From Deltaproteobacteria bacterium (lineage in GTDB: Bacteria; Desulfobacterota; Binatia; DP-6), in contig VBKG01000299.1 of the NCBI GenBank assembly GCA_005879585.1, positions 1 through 37,583 of the forward strand: DNA of 37,583 nt. Reading direction: 5' to 3'. The translations under genes were made by a program, and so were the position numbers. Each line of letters starts with the position of its first letter. Within the stretch, counting starts at the first letter, position 1. Under the pieces are notes generated by a model, which made no database searches, was not told the origin of the DNA, and saw nothing but the letters and a program-made list of their open reading frames with translations. This document shows, in pieces, positions 1 to 11,226 of the stretch.

Positions 1-1
1 G

Positions 2-154
2 TTCTACACGCGGCCCGACGTGCTCTGGGGCCTCGCGAAGACCCTCGCGGGCGAGCCGCGCTTTCTCGGCCCCGTCGCGCGCTACATCCGCGTCGGGCTG
101 CGCGAGTGGCTCGCGGTCGACCCCGCACGGGGCTCGGAGGCCCTCGCCTCCTGA
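2..154 (+). CDS. C-terminal fragment of an unidentified protein (possibly B12-binding radical SAM)
   Basis: Fifty codons are readable before the TGA at 152-154; the start lies outside the window. The tail begins FYTRPDVLWGLAKTL and ends in a short Ala/Ser-rich stretch. An aromatic-Thr-Arg-Pro motif followed by an amphipathic helix is seen near the C-terminus of some B12-binding radical SAM proteins, but the fragment is too short for a firm family call. The downstream glycosyltransferase reading frame may start inside it (GTG at 106), so the two were probably co-transcribed. Confidence that it is coding is moderate; confidence in the product is low. Confidence 0.5.
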   Translation, partial: FYTRPDVLWGLAKTLAGEPRFLGPVARYIRVGLREWLAVDPARGSEALAS

Positions 155-858
155 CCGGGCCGCGGTCCGACGTCGCCGCCGTGGTGCCCGCGTTCCGGGC
201 GGCCGATACCGTCGCTGCCGTGGTCGCCGGTGCGCGCGCCTACTGTGCGCGCGTGGTCGTGGTCGACGACGGCTCGGACGACGACACCGCTCGACGCGCC
301 GCGGCAGCAGGCGCCGACGTGTGCCGCCACCCGGTGAACGCCGGCAAGGGTGCCGCCCTCCGGACGGGGCTTCGAGCGCTCGCCGCGGACGGTGTCGCGC
401 GCGCCCTCACGCTCGACGCCGACGGGCAGCACTTGCCCGAGCAGATTCCTGCGCTCCTCGCGGCCTCGGACGCCGCGCCGCAGGCCATCGTCGTCGGCGT
501 CCGCCGGAAGACCGGCCACCAGATCGCGCGCGCCAATCTCTTCGGGAACTGGGTCGCGGACAGCTTTCTCCGGCTGATCGCCGGGCGGCCTCTGCCCGAC
601 ACCCAGTCCGGCTTCCGCGTGTACCCGGTGGCGGCCACGCTGGCGCTCGGCGCCGAGGGCGCGCGCTACGAGTTCGAGACCGAGGTCCTGTTACGCGCCG
701 CCCGCCGCGGCATGGGCGTCGTTGGAGTACCGGTCGACGTGCACTATCCGCCGGTCGCCGAGCGCGTGAGTCACTATCGGCCGTGGCGCGACACGCTCCG
801 CGTGATCGGCGTCGTCCTGAAGGTGCTCGCCGTACCGGCGCCGCGCTCGGCTGCCTGA
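106..858 (+). CDS. Glycosyltransferase family 2 (DPMS-like)
   Basis: This is a 250-residue GT-A fold glycosyltransferase. Nucleotide-sugar binding motifs are visible: VVPAF near the N-terminus, VVVVDDGSDDDT, the NAGKGAALRTG loop and the DxD-type LDADGQH. DTQSGFRVYP follows further on and is typical of dolichol-phosphate-mannose-synthase-like bacterial enzymes. No transmembrane segment follows the catalytic domain, so it is a short cytoplasmic or peripheral form. Its acceptor cannot be read from sequence; an undecaprenyl-phosphate or lipid acceptor is usual for this subgroup. The GTG at 106 overlaps the preceding gene by 49 bp. A later GTG at 181 would start directly at the first beta strand, so the true start could be anywhere in 106-181. 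Confidence 0.85.
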   Translation: MARGRPRTGLGGPRLLTGPRSDVAAVVPAFRAADTVAAVVAGARAYCARVVVVDDGSDDDTARRAAAAGADVCRHPVNAGKGAALRTGLRALAADGVARALTLDADGQHLPEQIPALLAASDAAPQAIVVGVRRKTGHQIARANLFGNWVADSFLRLIAGRPLPDTQSGFRVYPVAATLALGAEGARYEFETEVLLRAARRGMGVVGVPVDVHYPPVAERVSHYRPWRDTLRVIGVVLKVLAVPAPRSAA

Positions 859-981
859 GCGGCGCGCCGCCATTCACCGCCGCATGTACGCATCTGCGCT
901 ACGCGATCCTGGATCGAAGAGTGACTCGAGTGTCGCGCTGCGTCTTGACGGACGGCGACGATTCGTCGATCGGGGCGACGC

Positions 982-1251
982 GTGATCACGACTCCGAAGA
1001 CGTCGCGGCCGTTCGAAGAGGCGGCCCGCGCCATCATGTATCGGTGGGCCGTCGAGCGTGACACGTGGGTCAGCGCGGCCGAGATCGCCGAGGCGCGCGC
1101 CTTCCTGCAGGCGATCGGCATCGCCACGACCGAGCTGCCGGACGGCCGTTTCGCGCTCGCGGGAGCGGAGAGCGCGGTCGAGGCGTCGCGGCTCATCCTC
1201 GTGAGCCTCCGCCATCTGTACGAGCGCCGGTCGCGCCCGCTGGGCTCCTGA
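982..1251 (+). CDS. Small hypothetical protein
   Basis: This 89-residue reading frame starts at GTG 982. The product is balanced and probably helical, with segments such as FEEAARAIMYRWAVERD and AAEIAEARAFLQAIGI. It has no Cys, no signal peptide and no membrane segment. The composition looks like a real protein rather than the Arg/Pro/Ser-rich products of shadow frames in this GC-rich DNA. It lies 123 bp after the glycosyltransferase and runs tail-to-tail into the exonuclease gene on the other strand, overlapping it by 59 bp. I do not recognise a family. The overlap lowers confidence slightly, because one of the two 3' ends may be looser than drawn. Confidence 0.55.
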   Translation: MITTPKTSRPFEEAARAIMYRWAVERDTWVSAAEIAEARAFLQAIGIATTELPDGRFALAGAESAVEASRLILVSLRHLYERRSRPLGS

Positions 1252-2095
1252 GCGCGGCGACCGCCGCCTCCACCCGCGCCACCGCGCCGTCGAGCCGGTG
1301 CTCGGCCGCGAGCCGGCGCGCGAGCTTCGGGTTCGCCGCCGTGCTCGGCAGCGCGAGCGAGAGGTGCGGGAGCGGGACGTCGGCCACGGGCAGCACGACG
1401 CGGCGGGCGGCGGCGAGATAATCGCGGGCCGCCTCGATGCGACGCGCGACGGCCGGCGCGAGCGCGCGGCTCGCGAGGACGGCCGCGAGCGAGCCGTGCT
1501 CCGCGACGAGCGCCGCCGCCGTCTTCTCGCCGATGCCGGGAACGCCGGGCAGGCCGTCGGAGGGATCGCCACGGAGCAGCGCGAAGTCGCCGTAGGCACG
1601 GCCCGGGATGCCGTAGCGCCGCCGGATCTCCGCCTCGTCGACGACGAGCAGCTTGCTGACGCCCGTGAGCGGGTAGAGGACGCGCACGTCGGGATCGCGC
1701 ACGAGCGCGAAGAGGTCGCGGTCGCCCGAGACGATGTCGACGGCGCCCGAGGCGCGGGCCGCGAGCGTCGCGATCACGTCCTCGCCCTCGAACCCGGCGG
1801 CGCCGGCCACCGTGAACCCGAGCGCCCGGAGCAGGCGGCGACCGAGCGCCTCGTCGGCGGCGATCGGGTCTTCCTCGTCGGAGAGCCGGTGCGCCTTGTA
1901 GGTGGGCAGCGCCTTCACCCGAAACGCCGGCCGCCAGTCGTCGTCGACGGCGATGGCGAGGCGCGCGGGCTGGCGGTCGGCGAGCAGGCGCGCGAGCATG
2001 CCGAGGAAGCCGTACACGCCGCGCATCGGGATGGTGTCCGGCAGCGAGTGGAAGGCGCGGTAGAGTAGGCTCGAGTAGTCGATCAGGAGCGTCAT
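1193..2095 (-). CDS. Stand-alone 5'-3' exonuclease / flap endonuclease (Pol I N-terminal-domain type)
   Basis: About 300 residues match the 5'-3' exonuclease domain of DNA polymerase I without any polymerase domain. It is thus related to E. coli ExoIX (Xni) and other bacterial FEN proteins, which remove RNA primers and 5' flaps. Metal-binding acidic motifs appear in order: LIDYSSLLYRAF with Asp6, VDDDW at 50-54, GEDVI at 104-108 and SGDRD at 123-127. A helix-3-turn-helix DNA clamp follows (GDPSDG at 176-181, GVPGIGEKTAA at 184-194). I chose the ATG at 2095 because family members start one strand before the first Asp. An in-frame ATG at 2113 would add six residues. The last ~20 residues are Gly/Ala/Arg-rich and overlap the convergent small ORF. 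Confidence 0.88.
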   Translation of the reverse strand: MTLLIDYSSLLYRAFHSLPDTIPMRGVYGFLGMLARLLADRQPARLAIAVDDDWRPAFRVKALPTYKAHRLSDEEDPIAADEALGRRLLRALGFTVAGAAGFEGEDVIATLAARASGAVDIVSGDRDLFALVRDPDVRVLYPLTGVSKLLVVDEAEIRRRYGIPGRAYGDFALLRGDPSDGLPGVPGIGEKTAAALVAEHGSLAAVLASRALAPAVARRIEAARDYLAAARRVVLPVADVPLPHLSLALPSTAANPKLARRLAAEHRLDGAVARVEAAVAALRSPAGATGARTDGGGSRG

Positions 2096-2295
2096 GTGGA
2101 GGGAGGATACCATGGCGCAGCCGCGCGCGCCGCGCGATCGCCGCAAATCCCGCGCAATCGTGCGACGACGCCGCGGCACCGATGCTCGGACGGGTCTAGC
2201 CCGCTTGCTAGGGGACGAACGAGCCAGCTCGCGCGCGTACGGACGAGAGCCGACGCGGCGACATCGCGCGCGTGGTGCGCTCCGGCCCGTAACGG

Positions 2296-2324
2296 GTGAT
2301 TTGCAACGGTGCCGCTGCTATAGT
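2296..2324 (+). promoter_or_regulatory. Possible promoter of the dprA operon
   Basis: A TATAGT hexamer at 2319-2324 matches the sigma-70 -10 consensus at five of six bases. It stands out in this GC-rich DNA. The -35 position 17 bp upstream reads GTGATT, which is weak. Transcription would begin only about a dozen bases before the dprA ATG at 2344, giving a very short leader, and I see no Shine-Dalgarno there. The rest of the 248-bp gap between the divergent exonuclease and dprA shows nothing else I can name. Confidence 0.35.
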
Positions 2325-2343
2325 ACCGCCTTGACTCTTCTGC

Positions 2344-3459
2344 ATGCGAAGTGAGACGTCAGCTGCCGGACGCTCCGGCGACGCGTCTGCCTGGCTCGCG
2401 CTGGGCCTCGTTCAGGAGCTGTCGCCGCGCCGCGCGCACGAGCTCGTGGCGCGCTTCGGCTCGCCTGAAGACGTGCTGGCCGCGCCGGCGCGGCTGCTCG
2501 CGGAGGCGGGTCTCTCGGACGCCGTCGTGCAGGCCCTCGGTGACGCGCCGGCGCGTGCGCCGCGCGAAGCGGCGCGGGTCGCTGCCGCGGGTGCCACGCT
2601 CGTGGTCTGGCCCGACGACCGTTATCCGGCCAGCCTCCGCCAGATCCCGGATCCGCCGCTCGTGCTCGCCGTCCGTGGCACGCTCGTCGCGGAGGACGAC
2701 ATCGCGATCGCCGTCGTCGGCGCCCGTCGGGCGAGCGAGTACGGGCGCCGGGTGGCCGGGGAGCTCGCATCCGATCTCGCCCGGTCGGGCGTCACGGTCG
2801 TCAGCGGCCTCGCCGCCGGCATCGACGCCGCTGCCCACCGCGGCGCGCTCGCGGCGGGCGGGCGGACGATCGCCGTCCTCGGCACGGGCATCGACCGCAT
2901 CTATCCCTCGTGGCACGCCGGTCTCGCGGCGGAGATCGTCCGCCGCGGCGCGCTCGTGACCGAGTTCCCGTGCGGTGCGCCGCCGCTGGCGTTCCACTTT
3001 CCGCGGCGCAACCGGGTGATCAGCGGCCTCGCGAGTGGCACGGTCGTGGTCGAGGCGGCAGAGGAGAGCGGCTCGCTCATCACCGCGCAGCACGCCGTGG
3101 AGCAGGGGCGCGACGTGTTCGCCGTGCCGGGCCCGCTCGGGCCGGGTCACCGGGGTCCGCACCGACTGATCCGGGAGGGCGCCACGCTGGTCACCGGCGC
3201 GGAGGACATCCTCGCCGGGCTCGGGCGCGACCTCGTCGCACGCCTCGCGGCGGCACGCGCGGCCGCCGCCGAGACGACGCTCACGACCGACGAGCGGCGC
3301 GTGCTCGCCGGCGTCGGGACGGACGGCGGGCATGTCGACGAGGTGATCCGGCGCGCGGGGCTCCCCGCGGCGCACGCGCTCGAGACGCTGCTCGCGCTCG
3401 AGCTCCGCGGCCTCGTCGCGCAGCTTCCCGGCAAGCGCTTCCGGCGGCAGGCGGCGTGA
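2344..3459 (+). CDS. dprA: DNA-processing protein DprA
   Basis: The 371-residue product has the three-part layout of DprA/Smf, which in transformation loads RecA onto incoming single-stranded DNA. An N-terminal helix-hairpin-helix/SAM-like region covers roughly residues 15-100. A Rossmann fold follows, with VVGARRAS (124-131), SGLAAGID (154-161), GTGIDRIYP (170-178), FPRRNRVISGLA (219-230) and EAAEESGSLITA (237-248). A small winged-helix domain lies at about 310-371. Length and all core motifs are normal. It leads a plus-strand run, with topA 19 bp downstream, an order common in bacteria. The ATG at 2344 lacks a clear ribosome-binding site but gives a standard N-terminus. Confidence 0.95.
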   Translation: MRSETSAAGRSGDASAWLALGLVQELSPRRAHELVARFGSPEDVLAAPARLLAEAGLSDAVVQALGDAPARAPREAARVAAAGATLVVWPDDRYPASLRQIPDPPLVLAVRGTLVAEDDIAIAVVGARRASEYGRRVAGELASDLARSGVTVVSGLAAGIDAAAHRGALAAGGRTIAVLGTGIDRIYPSWHAGLAAEIVRRGALVTEFPCGAPPLAFHFPRRNRVISGLASGTVVVEAAEESGSLITAQHAVEQGRDVFAVPGPLGPGHRGPHRLIREGATLVTGAEDILAGLGRDLVARLAAARAAAAETTLTTDERRVLAGVGTDGGHVDEVIRRAGLPAAHALETLLALELRGLVAQLPGKRFRRQAA

Positions 3460-3478
3460 GCCCGCCGCGTTCCTGACC

Positions 3479-5874
<2,396 letters not shown>

Positions 5875-5878
<4 letters not shown>

Positions 5879-7215
5879 GCGAACGCGTCACCATCGTCGG
5901 CGGCGGACTCGCCGGCGCGGAGGCCGCGTGGCAGCTCGCGCGCCACGGGGTACCCGTCGATCTCTACGAGATGCGGCCCGGCCGCGGCACCGCCGCGCAC
6001 CATACCGACCGTCTCGGCGAGCTCGTGTGCTCCAACTCGTTCCGGAACGCGACGCTCGAGACCGCCGTCGGGCTCCTGAAGGACGAGATGCGCCGGCTCG
6101 GCTCCCTGGTGATGCACGTCGCCGACGCCAACCAGGTACCCGCCGGGGCGTGCCTGGCGGTCGACCGCGACCACTTCGCCGTCGAGCTCACCCGCGCGGT
6201 CGAGGCGCTGCCCGGGGTGCGCATCGTGCGCGAGGAGGTCACCGACATCCCGGCGGACTTCACCATCCTCGCCACCGGGCCGCTGACGTCGCCCGCCCTG
6301 TCGGAGTCGCTCCAGCGGCTCCTCGGCCGGACGCATCTCTACTTCTACGACGCGATCGCGCCGATCGTCGCCGCCGACTCGATCGACATGGGCGTGGCCT
6401 GGAAGGCGTCGCGGTACGGGAAGGGCGGCGAGGACTACATCAACTGTCCGCTCGACCGGACCCAGTACGCGGCCTTCGTCGACGCGGTGGTCGCCGCCGA
6501 CAAGGTGCCGACGCGCGACTTCGAGCGCTGCGTGTACTTCGAGGGTTGCATGCCGATCGAGGAGATGGCGCGGCGCGGACCCGCGACGCTCGCGTTCGGC
6601 CCGATGCGCCCCGTCGGCCTGATCGACCCGCGCACCGGGCAGCGCCCGCATGCCTGCGTGCAGCTCCGCCAGGACGACGCCGAGGGCCGGCTCTTCAACA
6701 TCGTCGGCTTCCAGACGAAGATGACGTATCCGGAGCAGCGCCGCGTCTTCCGCATGATCCCCGGCCTCGAGCATGCCGAGTTCGTGCGGCTCGGGAGCCT
6801 GCACCGGAACACGTTCGTGAACGCGCCGGCGTTGCTGCTGCCGTCGCTCCAGGTGATGGGCCGCCGGAAGCTACTCCTCGCGGGCCAGATCGTCGGCGTC
6901 GAGGGCTACGTCGAGTCGGCGGCCACCGGCCTGCTCGCGGGCCTGAACGTCGCGCGGCTCCTCCATGGCGATGCGCCGCTCGCGCCACCGCGCACCACGG
7001 CGCACGGCTCGCTCCTCGCCTACATCACGCATCGGGGGAAGAAGGCGTTCCAGCCGATGAACGCGAACTACGGGCTCTTCCCGCCGCTCTCGGGTTCGCT
7101 CCGTGGCCGGGACAAGAAGCTCGCGCTCGCCTCGCGCGCGCTCGCGGACCTCGAGCGGTGGATGTCGGGCGTCGGGCTCGTCGCCGACTCCGCCGGACGG
7201 CAGTCGGTGGCGTGA
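5875..7215 (+). CDS. trmFO: Methylenetetrahydrofolate--tRNA-(uracil-54-C5)-methyltransferase TrmFO
   Basis: The 446-residue flavoprotein uses methylenetetrahydrofolate as carbon donor to make ribothymidine at position 54 of the tRNA T-loop. The N-terminal FAD-binding dinucleotide fold reads [35 protein letters not shown] is a family signature. GCMPIEEMA holds the cysteine region expected for the family, and the C-terminus carries [20 protein letters not shown]. Length is normal. It starts at GTG 5875 inside the end of topA and ends at TGA 7213-7215, one base into the next gene. A topA-trmFO pairing is common in bacteria with the folate-dependent enzyme. Confidence 0.96.
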
Positions 7216-8186
7216 TGCACACCGCCGGCGGGCCGCCGGCGGGGGAGGGCCGGCGCGACACGGTCGCGGCGGCGATCGACGTCGGCAGCAACTCCGTGCT
7301 GCTGCTGACGGTCGCGGTCGGGCTCGATGCGCGCGTCCGGACCGTCGACACCGCGCTCGAGACCACGCGCCTCGGCACGCGGCTCCGCGACGGCGGGCTC
7401 CTCGACGGCGACGCGCGGCGCCGGACGATCGCGGCCGTCGAGGCCTTCGCCGCGCGCGCGCGGCGCGCGGGGGCCGACGGGGTGTGGGCGTTCGCAACCG
7501 CCGCCGTGCGCCGGGCCGCCGACGGCGACGCCTTCGCGCGCGAGGTGGAGGAGACGGCGGGCGTGTCCCTCGAGGTCCTGTCGGGTGCGCGCGAGGCCGC
7601 GCTCGCGTACACGGCGGTCGCGCACGGGCTTCCTGCGGTCCGGGGCCCGCTCCTCGTGGTCGACGTCGGCGGCGGCACGACGGAGCTGACCCTCGGACAG
7701 GGTGAGACCGTCGGCGAGACCGCGAGCCTGTCGCTCGGCGCCCTCGCGCTGACGGAGAGCGGCGCGTCCCCGCTCGCCGCGCACGTCGACGGCATCCTCG
7801 CCGGCTGCGAGCTCCCGGCGCGGGCCGCGCTGCGTGGCGCGTCGCTCGCCGCCTCGGGCGGCACGGCGACGGCGCTCGCGGCGCTCGATCTCGGGCTCGT
7901 GCACTACGATCCCGGCCGCGTGCACGGTCACCGGCTCGGGCGCGACGCCCTCGCGGCTCTCGTCGCGCGCCTCGCGACGTTGCCGCCGGCCGCGGTCGCA
8001 TCGCTCGCCGGTCTCGACCCCGGCCGTGCCGCGATCCTGCCGGCCGGCGCCGTCGTCCTCGAGCGCGTCGTCGCCGCCGCGCGCGCGAAGGCCGTGACGG
8101 TGAGCGACCACGGCGTGCGCCACGGGTACCTCCGGGAGCGACTGCTCGCGGCGGGCGTGCCCGTGGACTTCCGGGCCCCGCCATGA
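7215..8186 (+). CDS. Ppx/GppA family phosphatase
   Basis: This 323-residue member of the ASKHA (actin/sugar kinase/Hsp70) fold matches exopolyphosphatase / pppGpp phosphohydrolase. Phosphate-binding loop 1 is AAIDVGSNSVLLL. AFATAAVRRAAD and SGAREAALAY are conserved blocks. Phosphate loop 2 is VVDVGGGTTELTLG, followed by SLSLGALALTE, and a third Gly-rich loop reads LAASGGTATALA. It lacks the C-terminal HD extension of long Ppx proteins and so is the short bacterial form. Ppx and GppA cannot be told apart from sequence alone. The ATG at 7215 shares one base with the trmFO stop, and its stop overlaps the glnE ATG by 4 bp. Confidence 0.92.
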   Translation: MHTAGGPPAGEGRRDTVAAAIDVGSNSVLLLTVAVGLDARVRTVDTALETTRLGTRLRDGGLLDGDARRRTIAAVEAFAARARRAGADGVWAFATAAVRRAADGDAFAREVEETAGVSLEVLSGAREAALAYTAVAHGLPAVRGPLLVVDVGGGTTELTLGQGETVGETASLSLGALALTESGASPLAAHVDGILAGCELPARAALRGASLAASGGTATALAALDLGLVHYDPGRVHGHRLGRDALAALVARLATLPPAAVASLAGLDPGRAAILPAGAVVLERVVAAARAKAVTVSDHGVRHGYLRERLLAAGVPVDFRAPP

Positions 8187-11100
8187 CGGATGGCGCCGCT
8201 CTGCTCGCCCGGCTGGAGGCAGGCCCCACGCGCGCGTGGATCGACGCCGCGCCCGCGGACGAGATACGCGCGGGACTCGACGCCGCGGCCGACCCTGCCG
8301 ATGCCCTGACGGCGCTCGCGCGCTTCGTCGAGGCGGCACCGAGCCCGCCGCCGCGCGGTCTCGTGGCGCCGCTCCTCCGTCTCCTCGGCGGCAGCCCGAC
8401 GCTGGCGGCGGCGCTCGTGGCCGAGGGCCGCGGGTGGCCGGCGCTCCTCGACGCCGTGTTCGACGTCGCGTGCCGCGACACCGCCGCCCATCGCGCGGCG
8501 CTCGAGACCGCCGGGATGGCGGGGCCGCTGCCGCGTGTCGAGCTGCATGCCGGGCTGCGCCGCTACCGGCGCCGCGAGTTCCTCCGGATCGGCGGGCGCG
8601 ATCTCCTCGGTCTCGCGTCGGTCGAGGAGACGGTGCGCGAGCTCTCCGCGCTCGCCGAGGCGATCGTCGACGCCGCGGCGCACGCGGCGCGCGCGCGTCT
8701 CGCGGCCGAGTGGGGCGACGACTGGGCCGGCGAGCGGCCGGGGCGATTCGTCGTCCTCGGCATGGGCAAGCTCGGCGGCGGCGAGCTCAACTACAGCTCC
8801 GACGTCGACCTCGTGTACGTCTACGAGCGCGACGGCACCGACGCGCGCGGCCGCACGAACCGCGAGTTCTTCGCGCGTCTCGGCGAGGAGGTGACGCGGG
8901 CCTTGGGCGACGTGACGGCCGACGGGTTCTGCTTCCGGGTCGACCTCCGCCTCCGCCCCGGCGGCGGAGAGGGGCCGCTCGCGGTGTCGCTCCCCGCGAC
9001 GGTCTCGTACTACGAGGCCTTCGGCCAGATGTGGGAGCGCGCCGTGTGGCTGAAGGCCCGGCCGGTCGGCGGCGATCGCGACCTCGGCCTGGCGCTCCTC
9101 GCCGAGCTCCACCCCTTCGTCTACCGGCGCTACCTCGACTTCGGCACCATCGAGGACCTCCAGGCGATGAAGGAGCGGATCGACGCCTCGCTGCGCGATC
9201 CGGCGGCGCGCGCCCGCGACGTGAAGCTCGGCCGCGGCGGTATCCGCGAGGTCGAGTTCGTCGTCCAGGCGCAGCAGCTCGTCCACGGCGGCAAGGACCC
9301 GCGCGTCCAGGAGCGCAGCACGCTCGGTGCGCTGGCGAGGCTGTCGGCCTGCGGCTACGTCGCCGCCGAGACGGCTGCGGCGCTCGGCGACGCGTACCGC
9401 TTCCTGCGCGACGTCGAGCACAAGCTCCAGATCGTCCACGAGCGGCAGACGCACCGCGTGCCGTCCGACGGGCCGGCGCTCACCGCGCTCGCGCGCCGCC
9501 TCGGGTTTCGGGGCAGCGATGCGGTGGCACGCTTCGAGGCCACGCATGCCCGCCACACCGCCGTCGTCCGCGAGGCGTTCGCCGCGCTCTTCCACGGCGC
9601 GGCCGAGGCGCGCCGGCGCGAGCGCGATCCGGCGATCGACGCGTTGCTCGAGACCCTGGACGATCCGGAGGCGACGCATACACACCTCGCGCGTCTCGGA
9701 TTCGCGGATCCGACCACGGCGCGCGGCGATCTCCGCCTACTGCACGACGGCCCGCCGCATGCCCCCGCTTCCGCGCGCCGGCGCGCGGCGCTGGCCGCGC
9801 TCGCGCCGGCGCTGCTCGCGGAGGTCGGGCGCTCGGCGGCGCCGGACCACGTGCTGCGCCACCTCGCCACGTTCTTCAGCACCGTCGGCGCGCGCACGAG
9901 CTACCTCCACCTGCTGCTCGAGAACCCCGGCGTCATGCGGCTTCTGGTGCGCCTGTTCGCGACGAGCGGGTTTCTCTCCGCGTTCTTCCTCCGGCATCCC
10001 GAGCTGCTCGACAGCCTCGTGCGCGCCGACCTCGTGCAGATCGTTCGGTCGCGTGGCGGTATGGCCGAGGAGCTCGGCGCCCGTCTGGCCGCCGCGCCCG
10101 ACCTCGAGGCGGCGCTCGATACGCTCCGCCGCTTTCGGAACGAGGAGTTCCTTCGCATCGGGGTGCACGACATCCAGGACAAGCTCGGCGCCGAGGAGGT
10201 GACCGCGCAGCTCACGTGGCTCGCCGAGACGTGCCTCGAGGCGGCGCTCGCGATCGCCCGCCGCGAGGTCCTGGCGCGCACCGGGCTGCCGCCGGAGCCT
10301 TCCACCGCAGGCCTCGCGGTGCTCGGCATGGGGACGCTCGGCGCCGGGGAGCTCACCTACAACTCCGACCTCGACCTGATCTTCGTCTACGACGCGGGGG
10401 ACGCCGCCTGGTGGGCCGGCCGCGCGACGCCGCACGAGTTCTTCACGCGCATCGCGCAGCGCACGATCAGTGCGCTCCAGACCCCGACGCGCGAAGGCAT
10501 CGCGTACCGCATCGACACCCGGCTCCGGCCGTCGGGGAACCAGGGATCGCTCGTGTGCTCCTTCGAGGCTTTCGAGGCCTATCACCGTTCGAGCGCGCAG
10601 CTCTGGGAGCGGCAGGCGCTCGTCAAGGCGCGCGTCGTGGCGGGCCCGCCGGAGCTCGCCGCGCGGCTCGAAGACGTACGGACCCGCTTCGTCTACGGTC
10701 GCGGTCTCGATTCCGACGAACGCGTTGCGATCGCCCGCATGCGCGAGCGGATCGAGCGCGAGCGGGGTGGCGAGCGTGGCACGGTCGCGAACATCAAGAC
10801 GGGTCGCGGCGGCCTCGTCGACGTCGAGTTCCTGGTGCAGGCGCTCCAGCTGACGCATGGCCACGACCATCCGCTCGTGCGAAGCCGCGACACGGGCGGC
10901 GCGCTCGCGGCGCTCGCCGCCGCGGGCCTCCTGGACGCCGGAGAGGCGCGGGCGCTGCGCGACGCGTGGACGTTCCTGCGTGCCCTCGAGCGCCGACTCC
11001 GGCTGGAGCGCGATCAGCCGGAGGAGATGCTCGATCCCGAGCACGGCGGCCTGGTCGTCCTGGCGCGGAGCCTCGGCTACAGCGGCTCCGACGACGAGGC

Positions 11101-11188
11101 CGTGGCGGCGCTCCTCGCCGATCACGCCCGCCATCGCGACGCCGTGCGCGTCGTCTACGACCGTCGACTCGGCGCGGCCGCCACGTAG
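8183..11188 (+). CDS. glnE: Bifunctional glutamine synthetase adenylyltransferase/deadenylylase GlnE
   Basis: The 1001-residue product is full length for GlnE, which switches glutamine synthetase off and on by adding or removing AMP under PII control. It has the two nucleotidyltransferase domains of the family. The N-terminal deadenylylase motif GMGKLGGGELNYSSDVDL starts at about residue 193. The C-terminal adenylylase motif GMGTLGAGELTYNSDLDL starts at about residue 715. Each is followed by a helical regulatory domain with a GRGG(I/L)x(E/D)VEF(V/L)VQA motif. The Lys of the usual GxGKLGG loop is Thr in the second domain and one Gly is Ala. The catalytic D-x-D pairs are intact in both. It overlaps the phosphatase by 4 bp and ends 38 bp before ilvE. 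Confidence 0.96.
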   Translation: MTDGAALLARLEAGPTRAWIDAAPADEIRAGLDAAADPADALTALARFVEAAPSPPPRGLVAPLLRLLGGSPTLAAALVAEGRGWPALLDAVFDVACRDTAAHRAALETAGMAGPLPRVELHAGLRRYRRREFLRIGGRDLLGLASVEETVRELSALAEAIVDAAAHAARARLAAEWGDDWAGERPGRFVVLGMGKLGGGELNYSSDVDLVYVYERDGTDARGRTNREFFARLGEEVTRALGDVTADGFCFRVDLRLRPGGGEGPLAVSLPATVSYYEAFGQMWERAVWLKARPVGGDRDLGLALLAELHPFVYRRYLDFGTIEDLQAMKERIDASLRDPAARARDVKLGRGGIREVEFVVQAQQLVHGGKDPRVQERSTLGALARLSACGYVAAETAAALGDAYRFLRDVEHKLQIVHERQTHRVPSDGPALTALARRLGFRGSDAVARFEATHARHTAVVREAFAALFHGAAEARRRERDPAIDALLETLDDPEATHTHLARLGFADPTTARGDLRLLHDGPPHAPASARRRAALAALAPALLAEVGRSAAPDHVLRHLATFFSTVGARTSYLHLLLENPGVMRLLVRLFATSGFLSAFFLRHPELLDSLVRADLVQIVRSRGGMAEELGARLAAAPDLEAALDTLRRFRNEEFLRIGVHDIQDKLGAEEVTAQLTWLAETCLEAALAIARREVLARTGLPPEPSTAGLAVLGMGTLGAGELTYNSDLDLIFVYDAGDAAWWAGRATPHEFFTRIAQRTISALQTPTREGIAYRIDTRLRPSGNQGSLVCSFEAFEAYHRSSAQLWERQALVKARVVAGPPELAARLEDVRTRFVYGRGLDSDERVAIARMRERIERERGGERGTVANIKTGRGGLVDVEFLVQALQLTHGHDHPLVRSRDTGGALAALAAAGLLDAGEARALRDAWTFLRALERRLRLERDQPEEMLDPEHGGLVVLARSLGYSGSDDEAVAALLADHARHRDAVRVVYDRRLGAAAT

Positions 11189-11226
11189 TTTGCGTTGCGC
11201 GACGGCTTCGGGCTAGCTGGAGGCCG

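Noticed and set aside
2112-2354. Short plus-strand ORF with a GGGAGG-like site before ATG 2112, overlapping the dprA start
   Set aside because: The product is very Arg-rich, like other non-coding frames here. The purine stretch is also the complement of the exonuclease start region. It would cover the likely dprA promoter.
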